DNA of 6,997 nt. Origin: Cyanobacteriota bacterium (GTDB lineage Bacteria > Cyanobacteriota > Cyanobacteriia > Phormidesmidales > Phormidesmidaceae). The position numbers were made by a program, and so were the translations under genes. The stretch is from assembly GCA_027483425.1 (NCBI GenBank), contig JAIXUR010000604.1:1-6997 (forward strand), given 5' to 3'. The number at the start of each line of letters is the position of its first letter. The first letter of the stretch is position 1. This document shows positions 1-6,371 of this stretch, piece after piece. Under the pieces are notes generated by a model. The model made no database searches. It worked only from the letters and a program-made list of their open reading frames with translations, and was not told the DNA's origin.

Positions 1-127
1 ACTCCCAGATCTCGGTATCTGTTTTCTCTGCCAGCCCATGGAATTGCACATGGCTAGAGCCTGGAAAAACGTCAGCTAGCTGATTGACCAGCTTGCGGCT
101 GAGGTTTTGATCAAACAGGAGTTTCAA
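1..127 (-). CDS. DUF5615 PIN-like protein, probable toxin partner (partial, C-terminus cut by window edge)
   Basis: The reading frame opens with TTG at 125-127 and stays open to the window edge (42 codons). It begins L-K-L-L-F-D-Q-N-L-S-R-K-L-V and continues through FPGSSHV and TDTEIWE. This is the N-terminal pattern of DUF5615 (COG4634-type) proteins, a PIN-like nuclease fold in which the early Asp (residue 6, in LLFDQNL) is a conserved acidic residue. No ATG or GTG lies in frame between the upstream in-frame stop (near 158-160) and this TTG, so TTG is the only plausible start. It overlaps the TGA of the upstream DUF433 gene as TTGA, which indicates translational coupling. DUF433-DUF5615 pairs are predicted toxin-antitoxin modules; the toxin role is inferred from the family. 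The C-terminal acidic residues lie outside the window, so intactness cannot be judged. Confidence 0.85.
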   Translation of the reverse strand, partial: MKLLFDQNLSRKLVNQLADVFPGSSHVQFHGLAEKTDTEIWE

Positions 128-354
128 GCCGCACTCACCGACGCAACTAAACGATGTTCACGATCAGCTGCGAATTCTAAGCATGCCCTAACATCAGTTT
201 CCGTCAGTTCTGGAAAGTCATCCATGATGTCAGCCGTAGACATGCCAGCCGCTAGCCAACCTAGAACATCGTAGACCGTAATTCGCATCCGCCGAATGCA
301 GGGCTTGCCACCACGCTTGTCTGGCTCAATCGTAATGATGTCGCGATAGCTCAT
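124..354 (-). CDS. DUF433 domain protein, probable antitoxin
   Basis: This 76-residue protein matches the DUF433 (COG2442) family almost end to end. It has the MSYRDIITIEPDKRGGKPCI opening, then RITVYDVLGWLAAGMS, DFPELTETDVRACL and a FAADREHR tail. The family has a small helix-turn-helix-like fold and usually precedes a DUF5615 PIN-like gene, as here, so an antitoxin and possible autorepressor role is inferred. Residues about 38-60 would form the helical recognition part. One oddity is Arg22 in CIRRMRI; from memory the family usually has Gly there (CIRG-x-RI). The start is ATG at 352-354, with no clear Shine-Dalgarno sequence. A MITE ends (in the direction of transcription) 27 bases before this start, so the native promoter may have been displaced or replaced by MITE sequence. 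Confidence 0.9.
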   Translation of the reverse strand: MSYRDIITIEPDKRGGKPCIRRMRITVYDVLGWLAAGMSTADIMDDFPELTETDVRACLEFAADREHRLVASVSAA

Positions 355-381
355 AATACAGCCAGGTTGCTTTGCATCTAA

Positions 382-511
382 GAGGTTGTTTGAAAAGGGT
401 TGTTCCAGCTATAGTTTGCTGCCAAGAGACAGCAAAAACGCTGGATTTTGAGGACATTAGCCTACGATCTAGGTATAGTCTGAGACACTCTTTGGCTTTT
501 CAAACAACCTC
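382..511. mobile_element. MITE copy 1 (130 bp, TAA target duplication)
   Basis: The element starts GAGGTTGTTTGAAAAG and ends with the exact reverse complement CTTTTCAAACAACCTC. It is flanked by TAA at 379-381 and TAA at 512-514, a 3-bp target duplication of TNA type. It has no coding capacity. An internal hairpin has 7-bp arms, TTTGCTG at 415-421 and CAGCAAA at 430-436. Copy 2 in this window aligns without net gaps at roughly 85-88% identity by hand count. The ends and TNA target recall IS5-type elements mobilised in trans, but the parent transposase is not in the window and that assignment is inference. The element separates the GH57 gene from the DUF433 gene, and its right terminal base is part of the GH57 stop codon. 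Confidence 0.9.
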
Positions 512-3174
512 TAAACAGGCCGACCGGGATCGAGGTGATCCAACGCCTTCAGAACGGCACCCACATCCATCGACAGGTATTCGCCGAGGCGAAGGATGTC
601 GTTGACCTGGGCGCGACTGTCGGGGCCAAGGGCCGTTCTCGACACAGCCGCCTGTTTCAGCAGGGCAAATACCTGGCGGTTGAGGTGCTGGTAATACAGC
701 TCTTGGGGGCGTTCTAAGGAAAGACCCAAGGAGAGCTGCTGGCCCAGGTTGACCAATCGCCCCAGCCAGTCCACATCGGCGGCCAGAGATTCGGTGGGTT
801 CCTGGTTGAGGATCTGCCACACCGATCGCCCAATCAGCCGTTCGAGCATGGGTTTGGCCGCCGCCAGGGAGAGGGAGGCATTGCAGGTGCTGGCTTCGGT
901 GGCGATCGCCTCCAGCTCATTCAGATAGTCTTCGCCCTGGCGCAGCGGGTTCACTGTGGAATCACTGGTTTCGCGCTCCAACGCCTGGAGCACGTCCATG
1001 GCCCGGTGGCTGAGGGCGATATCGGCGGCGACCTGCAGCTCCTGGGGCACGGGCAGGCCATCGCGGTGGAAGGCCCGCAGCACGCCGTAGTTATCGCGGT
1101 ACACCTGGGCGTAGAGTTGGTCGAGGCGCAGCAGGGTGTCCTGGGTGAGCAGTCCCATCATGCGGTGGCGCTCTTCGGTAAACAGGTCTTGCAGGCCGTA
1201 GGTGTGGGGGCCAAAGGCGCTGTTAATGGCGAGGATTACCTGGGCGGCGCTGGCCTGGCCCAGGCTCTCAAACACCGCCGCCTTGGCCTGGGTGGAGTCG
1301 AGACGCGATCGCAGGGGAGTGATGCCGCAGTGGAAATCCCACCCCCCCAGGTGCACCACCGCAAAGGCCAGGTTCAGGCTTTCGCGGGTAATGGTGGAGG
1401 TGATTTCGACCTGACCCACGGCTAGGGACAGGGGCCCCAGGCGCTGGCGGCGGTAGTCGTGCTGCTCTACGGTGTAGCAGTAGACGGTTTGTTCGGGGTG
1501 GTAGTCGGTAAACAGCGATCCCATGGCGTAGTGGGCCACCACCTGCTCGAGGGAAATGCGGGAGGGTCTGACCAGGGCCTCGTAGACCCCGGCCCCATCC
1601 GTGAACATCTCAACATTGCTGGGGGCCTGGCCCAGGCGCTGGACAAATTCGGCTTCCAGGGCAATGCCCGCTACTTCACCGGCTAGCTCCATGGCGCGGG
1701 CGGCATAGCGCAGGATCTGGGTGCCCTCGGGGCGCGACAGTTCATCAAAGAACCAGCCACAGCTGGTGTACATAAACAGGGCGTGGCGCTGCATTTCGAG
1801 CAGCTGTAGGGCGGTAACGCGCTCTACGGCGGAGAGTTTGTGGGTTTGGTGGGTGGCAAAGAAGGTATTGAGGCTATCGGAGCTGCGATCGCCGATCACG
1901 GCCACGTAGGCATCGCGCGCCGCCCAGGGGTCGCGCAGCAGCGCAGCGCCCTGCTGTTCATACACGGCCACCAGCTGATCCCGCAGCCAGTCGAGGGTGT
2001 CGCGCAGGGGCCGCCGCCAGCGCTGATGCCAGGCACCGCCGCCGCCACAGCCGCAGTCATCCTGCCAGCGATCGACCCCATGGGAGCAACTCCAGGCGGT
2101 CACGGGCTTGAGTTCCGCCTCCCAGGTGGGCGGGTGGGTCGCCAGGTAGTGGGCATAGTTGGTCACCGTCCAGCCCTGGCGCGGAAATTCTTCGGTCACA
2201 GCGTAGGCTAGGGCTTTCTCAGCGCCGCCTCGGTGGTGGCCAAAGGTTTCGCCATCGGTGGCCACCGAAATCAACTGAAAGGGGCGGTGATCGCCGTGGA
2301 TGGCCTGGCCGATACGACCGGCAAAGTGGGACGAGGCGCTGAGCACATCGTTAAAGCCCATGTCACGGGAAATCGGGCCATCGTAGAAAAAGATATCCAC
2401 GTAGCGGCTGGGGTCGGGGCTGCCGTCGGGATGCTTCAGAAAGCAACGATAGGGGCGACTGGGATCAATCTGGCCGCCGCCCACTTCCTGCCAGGTATCG
2501 CGCTCGCCGTTGTAGCTGACCATGGGACGACAGCGCTGCACCTGGGACGGGGCCAGCACGGTGAACTTGATCCCCTCGGCGTAGAGCACATCCAGGGTGG
2601 GGTAGTCGATCGCCGTTTCGGCCAGCCAAATGCCTTCGGGATGGCGGCCAAAGCGGCGGCGGAAGTCTTCGATGCCCCAGCGCACCTGGGTGACTTTGTC
2701 GCGGGGATTGGCCAGGGGCAAAATGATGTGGTTGTATACCTGGGCGATCGCATTGCCGTGGCCATGGAGCCGGGCACAGCTGTTGCGATCGGCATCGATA
2801 ATGCGCTGGTAGGTCTCTAGATCGTGGCGCTCCATCCAGCTCAGCAGGGTGGGGCCGATGTTAAAGCTGATGTACTCAAAGGTGTTGACAATGCGCACCA
2901 CCTCACCGCGATCGTTGAGGATGCGGGCGTAGGCATTGGGCCGGTAGCACTCGTTGTGAATGCGTTCGTTCCAGTTGTGGAAGGGGGCGGCGCTGGGCTG
3001 CTTCTCAATGGCGTCTAGATAGGGATTTTCGCGGGGTGGCTGATAAAAGTGCCCGTGTACGCACACAAACACCCCCGTACTGACGGCGGGGATCAGCCCA
3101 TCGTGGGCGTCATCGTAGGAGGTGTGGGCCGCAGGACTAGTCTGCAACGCCGAATGCTGGGATAAATCAGCCAT
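511..3174 (-). CDS. Glycoside hydrolase family 57 protein with DUF3536 domain
   Basis: This 887-residue protein is predicted cytoplasmic, with no signal peptide or membrane segment. The N-terminal GH57 domain (about 34-350) opens with VCVHGHFYQPPREN (37-50), followed by HNWNERIHNECYRPN (66-80). It contains GIWLAETAID (181-190), where Glu186 fits the GH57 nucleophile position, and VATDGETFGHH (304-313), where Asp307 is the candidate acid/base. After that comes the DUF3536 region, with the WSCSHGVDRW and CGCGGGG segment (361-380; Cys363, Cys374, Cys376) that is typical of this subfamily. GH57 enzymes cleave or transfer alpha-1,4/1,6-glucans, and a role in glycogen or related glucan turnover is likely. 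The exact substrate of the DUF3536 subfamily is, to my knowledge, not established. The start is ATG at 3172-3174, with a pyrimidine-rich leader and no Shine-Dalgarno sequence, as is common in cyanobacteria. The stop TAG (511-513 read on the minus strand) uses the terminal base of MITE copy 1. The gene looks complete. Confidence 0.93.
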   Translation of the reverse strand: MADLSQHSALQTSPAAHTSYDDAHDGLIPAVSTGVFVCVHGHFYQPPRENPYLDAIEKQPSAAPFHNWNERIHNECYRPNAYARILNDRGEVVRIVNTFEYISFNIGPTLLSWMERHDLETYQRIIDADRNSCARLHGHGNAIAQVYNHIILPLANPRDKVTQVRWGIEDFRRRFGRHPEGIWLAETAIDYPTLDVLYAEGIKFTVLAPSQVQRCRPMVSYNGERDTWQEVGGGQIDPSRPYRCFLKHPDGSPDPSRYVDIFFYDGPISRDMGFNDVLSASSHFAGRIGQAIHGDHRPFQLISVATDGETFGHHRGGAEKALAYAVTEEFPRQGWTVTNYAHYLATHPPTWEAELKPVTAWSCSHGVDRWQDDCGCGGGGAWHQRWRRPLRDTLDWLRDQLVAVYEQQGAALLRDPWAARDAYVAVIGDRSSDSLNTFFATHQTHKLSAVERVTALQLLEMQRHALFMYTSCGWFFDELSRPEGTQILRYAARAMELAGEVAGIALEAEFVQRLGQAPSNVEMFTDGAGVYEALVRPSRISLEQVVAHYAMGSLFTDYHPEQTVYCYTVEQHDYRRQRLGPLSLAVGQVEITSTITRESLNLAFAVVHLGGWDFHCGITPLRSRLDSTQAKAAVFESLGQASAAQVILAINSAFGPHTYGLQDLFTEERHRMMGLLTQDTLLRLDQLYAQVYRDNYGVLRAFHRDGLPVPQELQVAADIALSHRAMDVLQALERETSDSTVNPLRQGEDYLNELEAIATEASTCNASLSLAAAKPMLERLIGRSVWQILNQEPTESLAADVDWLGRLVNLGQQLSLGLSLERPQELYYQHLNRQVFALLKQAAVSRTALGPDSRAQVNDILRLGEYLSMDVGAVLKALDHLDPGRPV

Positions 3175-3319
3175 AGGAGAAGAAAAAATGATAGGGCAAC
3201 AATCGGGCTGAACCGCAAGCCTAAATTCAGGTCTTGCAGGAGCTGGGGATCGCGGTGAGAGATAAAGTCTGGGGGCCGGGGATCACTACCCTGAGCGGCA
3301 TGGGGGAAATTTGAAAAAT

Positions 3320-3325
3320 TCTATA
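3320..3325 (-). promoter_or_regulatory. Possible -10 box for the GH57 gene
   Basis: Read on the minus strand, an AT-rich island contains TATAGA followed by ATTTTTC, about 146 bases before the GH57 start codon. No good -35 match lies at 16-18 bases, so this would have to be a promoter relying mostly on the -10 element or an activator. It is the best TATAAT-like match I see in the GC-rich spacer, but the support is weak. Confidence 0.25.
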
Positions 3326-3456
3326 AAAACTGGGGATCAGGGCCTGGGCATGACAGGGTTGCTTTCAACAGCGGGGGAACCGGGGTAGCGATCGCCCTAG
3401 GGGGCATTATGGCCAGGCGCTAATAATCTGACACAATTTTAACGCCCTTTTGGAAA

Positions 3457-3485
3457 ATCAACTGGAATGCTTAACTTCCGTTGAT
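3457..3485. other. Bulged stem-loop in the spacer upstream of the GH57 gene
   Basis: The arms ATCAACTGGAA (3457-3467) and TTCCGTTGAT (3476-3485) pair over ten base pairs with one bulged T at 3463 and an 8-base loop. It lies about 285 bases before the GH57 start. It could be an operator or an RNA structure. No U-tract follows on either strand, so it does not look like a standard terminator. Confidence 0.4.
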
Positions 3486-3554
3486 GTTGGACGGGATGAT
3501 GGGGCGATCGCTGTCGGGCTTGCGGAGGGGTGTATTGGGTGGGCCATGGCGGGT

Positions 3555-3613
3555 CGTGGGTGGCGCGTGAGGGATCGTCGCTAAATCAACCAACCCCTGG
3601 AGCGCCACCCACG
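3555..3613 (-). terminator. Stem-loop directly after the histidine kinase stop codon
   Basis: CGTGGGTGGCGC (3555-3566) and GCGCCACCCACG (3602-3613) are perfect 12-bp inverted repeats that abut the kinase stop codon (3614-3616). A further AGGG/CCCT pairing (3570-3573 with 3595-3598) extends the stem after an internal loop. The position suits transcription termination or 3'-end protection of the kinase mRNA. No U-run follows on the minus strand, so it is not a canonical intrinsic terminator. Confidence 0.45.
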
Positions 3614-4990
3614 CTACGGGGTGACTTGGGTGGGCAGGATTACGGTTACGGTCGTTCCTTGCCCTGGGGTGCTGGCGAGGTCAATGTGGCCTCGGTGGGT
3701 GTCTACGATCACTTTGGCGATCGCCAGCCCTAGCCCGGTGCCCTGTTCACCGCTGCGCAGCCGGGCTGGGTCGGCGCGGTAGAAGCGATCGAATACGTGG
3801 GCGAGGGCTTCGCTATCCATGCCAATGCCTGTATCTTGCACGGTCACCTGTACCCCCAGCTGTCCCTGGTGCTTGGCGGGTTTGACCTGCACCGTGACGG
3901 TGCCGCCGTCGGGGGTATACTGCACGGCATTGCTGATCAGGTTGGTGAAGAGCCGCGTGAGCTGGCTGGGATCGCCCAGGATGGTGGATGTGGCGGTGGG
4001 GGCGGTGGCGAGGGTGCCCTGACTGCCGGAGCGGTGTTTCCCTGGGGCATCCTGGGTGGCTTCGACCCGTAGGCTCACTTGGCGTTCAGCCGCCATCACC
4101 TGCTGTTCTTCGAGCACATCTTCGAGTAACCCTGCAAGGCTGACCGAAGCCGGGGCCAGGGGAATCAAGCCGCTTTCCTGGCGGGCCAAAAATAGCAGGT
4201 CATCCACCAGTCGCCCCAGCCGACGGGTGAGGCGCTCGATCACCTGAAACTGCTTCTGCTGGATCTCGACATCGGGGCTGGGGTCGGACAGGGCCACCTG
4301 GGCGTTGGTTTGAATCACCGCGATGGGGTTGCGCAGCTCGTGGGAGGCATCGGCAGTGAACTGCTTGAGCTGCTGGTAGGAGTCGCGCACGGGGGCCATG
4401 GCAATGCCCGACAGCAGCCAGCCAATGGCCGCCACTGCCCCCACCATCAGGCTGGTGCCCAGGGCCAGATCCACCATTAACCGCCGGCTGGGCTTGGTCA
4501 CCTCAAACCAGGGGTGGCTGACCCGCAGATAGCCCAGCACCTGCCCGTTGGCCTGCACCCGCTCGGTAATCTGGCGAAACACGGTTTCCTGGGTCACCCG
4601 TACCGTCTCCCCCGCCGGATTCACGTGTAGAGGTACCGGCAGCACCTCGGAGAGGGTTGACCACAGCAGCTGGCCACCGGGGCCAAACCACTCCAGGTCA
4701 ATGTGGTCGTCTTCGACGGTGCGGGCGTTGTCGCGAAAGCTGGCCTCTAAGTTGACCCGCAGAGGCGGCCCACCCCCCTCGAAGGTAGCAAAGACGCGAT
4801 CGCTAAGGGGCGAAGGCTCTATGACCAGCGATCGCTCCACAATCTCCACCACATGGTTGAGGGTGTCATCCACCCGCTCCACGAGGGTGGTGCGCACGTA
4901 GAGGTAAAAGCCACTGGCAAACAGCAGCAGCAGCACCGCCGTTACCGCCGTATACCAAAGCGCAAGCCGCCGCCGAGTCGCCTGAAACAT
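3614..4990 (-). CDS. Two-component sensor histidine kinase (membrane-bound)
   Basis: This 458-residue inner-membrane kinase has a first membrane helix at about 9-31 (LALWYTAVTAVLLLLFASGF) and a sensor region at about 33-170 that is probably periplasmic. The second helix is at about 172-195. The HisKA domain has FTADASHELRNPIAV, with His217 the predicted phosphorylation site. The ATPase domain has an N-box (RLFTNLISNAVQYTPDGG, 346-363), G1 (DTGIGM, 386-391), an F-box (VFDRFYRADP, 399-408) and G2 (GTGLGLA, 417-423). All catalytic motifs are present. Only about 20 residues separate helix 2 from the His box, so no full HAMP domain fits. The layout recalls the cyanobacterial RppB/NrsS-like kinase group, but the signal cannot be read from the sequence. 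A Ser/Thr/Ala-rich insert lies at about 313-336. The start is ATG at 4988-4990, preceded by an AGAGG box 4-5 bases upstream. No response regulator is next to it in the window; the MNT gene lies 53 bases upstream on the same strand. Confidence 0.93.
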   Translation of the reverse strand: MFQATRRRLALWYTAVTAVLLLLFASGFYLYVRTTLVERVDDTLNHVVEIVERSLVIEPSPLSDRVFATFEGGGPPLRVNLEASFRDNARTVEDDHIDLEWFGPGGQLLWSTLSEVLPVPLHVNPAGETVRVTQETVFRQITERVQANGQVLGYLRVSHPWFEVTKPSRRLMVDLALGTSLMVGAVAAIGWLLSGIAMAPVRDSYQQLKQFTADASHELRNPIAVIQTNAQVALSDPSPDVEIQQKQFQVIERLTRRLGRLVDDLLFLARQESGLIPLAPASVSLAGLLEDVLEEQQVMAAERQVSLRVEATQDAPGKHRSGSQGTLATAPTATSTILGDPSQLTRLFTNLISNAVQYTPDGGTVTVQVKPAKHQGQLGVQVTVQDTGIGMDSEALAHVFDRFYRADPARLRSGEQGTGLGLAIAKVIVDTHRGHIDLASTPGQGTTVTVILPTQVTP

Positions 4991-5043
4991 AGACCTCTAA
5001 GGCAATTTTTGCGTGACGAAATTCAGAAGCGATGCGGCTACCT

Positions 5044-5367
5044 CTATTCACCATAGAGAACTTTGCCCTGCCGAAGCGCTTGACAGACTAGGGAACTCAC
5101 CACGTTTTTTTTGCGCTCGACTTCTTCGCGAGTCATCACCAAAATATCTTTGGGAATTCCCAGCCCGCACAGCGCCTTGTAGGCGACCCGTGCGCGGCGG
5201 TAGCGGGGCTCGTCTGACTGCGAGACAATCACGAGGAGGTCGATATCGCTGTCTGCATTAGGTTCGCCGTAGGCGTAGGAGCCAAACAAAATAATCTGCT
5301 CTGGCTGGAGGGCAGACACCAAACGCTGGGTAATTTGATCGAGCAGATCGGTCGTGAGCGGCGGCAC
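5044..5367 (-). CDS. MNT-type minimal nucleotidyltransferase (MntA-like), no HEPN partner visible
   Basis: This 107-residue protein has the pol-beta superfamily nucleotidyltransferase signature. FGSYAYG (28-34) is followed by the catalytic pair Asp41 and Asp43 in ADSDIDLLV (38-46), and a later acidic residue, Asp74, lies in KDILVMT. The tail VSSLVCQALRQGKVLYGE is the usual MNT ending, and the length is normal. In MNT/HEPN modules the MntA protein adenylylates and silences the HEPN RNase toxin. Here, 53 bases after the stop, the next gene is the histidine kinase, and the upstream side holds no HEPN reading frame, so this gene appears solitary. The start is GTG at 5365-5367; no ATG lies in frame upstream, and a weak AGGATAGG stretch precedes it. 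Cotranscription with the kinase is possible from the spacing, but a functional link is not implied. Confidence 0.88.
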   Translation of the reverse strand: MPPLTTDLLDQITQRLVSALQPEQIILFGSYAYGEPNADSDIDLLVIVSQSDEPRYRRARVAYKALCGLGIPKDILVMTREEVERKKNVVSSLVCQALRQGKVLYGE

Positions 5368-5462
5368 CGGGCACCTATCCTGGCAAAATGGGCGGCGATC
5401 CCTTGGGGGCGCTGGCTTTATCGTAATCCAAGCCTGGCCGAGGTAGGTATGCTATTGGCCTG

Positions 5463-5504
5463 ACCATCGCCTGGGATGCTGTACCATCCCAGACGATGGT
5501 ACAG
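5463..5504. promoter_or_regulatory. Overlapping, mutually exclusive inverted repeats between divergent genes
   Basis: Two dyads share bases. Dyad A pairs 5463-5478 with 5485-5500, 15 of 16 positions, with a single C/A mismatch (5470 and 5493) and a 6-base loop CTGTAC. Dyad B pairs CTGTACCATC (5479-5488) perfectly with GATGGTACAG (5495-5504), also with a 6-base loop. Both cannot form at once in an RNA. The site lies between the MNT start (5367) and the Uma2 start (5558), which are divergent, so an operator for either gene or a structured leader for the Uma2 gene are both possible. No U-tract follows. Confidence 0.5.
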
Positions 5505-5557
5505 ACCGGTCCTGGGGGCGATCGCGCTATGCTTGAGGCGGATAGTTATTGGCCACA

Positions 5558-6208
5558 ATGGTAGTAACACGCCCACCCTCGCCGCTCCACCCTTCATCCC
5601 CCATTGTCATGCGGGGGATCAGCTGGCAAACCTACAAAACCCTCATGGCCGAGGTGGGGGGCGATCGCGCCTGGAGAATTGCCTACGATCGTGGAGTGCT
5701 GGAGCTGAGAATGCCGCTGGAAGAGCACGAAGAACCTAAGGGCTTGCTGGAGAGCTTTATTGAGGCGATCGCCGATGAGCTCCAAATCGAAGTCAGAAAA
5801 TTAGGTTCTCTAACCCTAGATCGAGAAGACCTATCCCGTGCGGTCGAGCCAGATAGCTGCTTTTACATTCAAAATGAGGCCGTGGTCAGGGGGCGAAAAA
5901 TCAGCCTGCCAGACGATCCGCCCCCCGATTTAGTCATTGAGTCAGACTACACAAACTCTTCAGTCAACAAGCAGTCTATCTATGCGGCGTTGGGGGTGCC
6001 TGAGCTGTGGCGATACACCCATCAAACCCTGCTTGTCTACGCGCGGGTAGATGGCGACTATGAGCAACGGGACGCCAGTCTAGTGTTTCCCTTTTTGCCC
6101 GTCGCCGACGTGGGCTACTTCATTGAACAAAGCCGTACCGTAGGGCAGCGTAGCGCCGTACGACTATTCCGCCAACGCATTCGAGACATTCTTGACCGCA
6201 AGACCTAA
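5558..6208 (+). CDS. Uma2 family (DUF820) PD-(D/E)XK nuclease-fold protein
   Basis: This 216-residue protein belongs to the Uma2/DUF820 group that is greatly expanded in cyanobacteria. From the ATG at 5558 it reads through ISWQTYKTLMAEVG and AWRIAYDRGVLEL (about 39-51). It then has VEPDSCFYI (96-104) and the core PPDLVIESDYTNSSVNKQSI (122-141), followed by YAALGVPELWRY. Asp124, Glu128 and Lys138 are the candidate PD-(D/E)XK residues. The fold is that of restriction-type nucleases, but the cellular role of the family is unknown. A TTG at 5549 is also in frame; I prefer ATG 5558 because the reading is the same and ATG is the stronger start. Met at 5609 is a third option, just before the conserved part. 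No clear ribosome binding site precedes either start. MITE copy 2 starts 14 bases after the stop codon, so the native 3' region has been displaced. Confidence 0.9.
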   Translation: MVVTRPPSPLHPSSPIVMRGISWQTYKTLMAEVGGDRAWRIAYDRGVLELRMPLEEHEEPKGLLESFIEAIADELQIEVRKLGSLTLDREDLSRAVEPDSCFYIQNEAVVRGRKISLPDDPPPDLVIESDYTNSSVNKQSIYAALGVPELWRYTHQTLLVYARVDGDYEQRDASLVFPFLPVADVGYFIEQSRTVGQRSAVRLFRQRIRDILDRKT

Positions 6209-6222
6209 GCCTACCCTTGTTA

Positions 6223-6352
6223 GAGGTTGTTTGAAAAAGGTTGTCCCAGGTCTGATTTGCCACCAAGAGACAGCGAAAACGCTGATTTTCGAGGACATTA
6301 GCCTACGGTCTAGGTATAACCTGAGACGCTCTTTGACTTTTCAAACACCCTC
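6223..6352. mobile_element. MITE copy 2 (130 bp, TTA target duplication)
   Basis: It starts GAGGTTGTTTGAAAA and ends CTTTTCAAACACCCTC, flanked by TTA at 6220-6222 and 6353-6355. The interior closely matches copy 1, including AAGAGACAGC, GAGGACATTAGCCTACG and TCTAGGTATA, in the same orientation. It has no coding capacity. The left end is the GAGGTTG type and the right end the CACCCTC type, so its two termini differ at two positions (GAGGTTG versus GAGGGTG). The TTA on the right is shared with copy 3. Confidence 0.9.
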
Positions 6353-6371
6353 TTAGAGGGTGTTTGAAAAG
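6337..6371. repeat. 17-bp-arm palindrome at the tandem MITE junction
   Basis: CTTTTCAAACACCCTCT (6337-6353) and AGAGGGTGTTTGAAAAG (6355-6371) are perfect reverse complements around the single central T at 6354. It is formed by the right end of copy 2, the shared TTA, and the left end of copy 3. As DNA it could extrude a cruciform; as RNA it would fold into a very stable hairpin between the Uma2 gene and the right-edge gene. Confidence 0.9.

Larger units (their letters stand above)
3175..3613. other. 439-bp non-coding spacer between histidine kinase and GH57 genes
   Basis: I find no convincing gene here. It holds a 12-bp inverted repeat against the kinase stop codon (3555-3613), a bulged hairpin (3457-3485), a weak -10-like box for the GH57 gene (3320-3325), and two HIP1 octamers (near 3387 and 3504). 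GGGGATC occurs three times (3245-3251, 3278-3284, 3332-3338) at irregular spacing, which may be chance in GC-rich DNA. Its length suggests that the GH57 gene has its own promoter and a long leader rather than being read from the kinase promoter. Confidence 0.6.

Noticed and set aside
372..605. A 77-codon plus-strand frame running through MITE copy 1 into the GH57 gene
   Set aside because: It spans a mobile element and the antisense of a real gene, with no family resemblance.
2233..2820. A 195-codon plus-strand open frame inside the GH57 gene, plus other long antisense frames
   Set aside because: The minus-strand GH57 protein carries all the family motifs; the antisense frames arise from GC-rich codon bias and show no recognisable domain.
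3245..3338. Three GGGGATC repeats as a regulator-binding array
   Set aside because: The spacing is irregular (33 and 54 bases) and the motif is likely by chance in GC-rich DNA.
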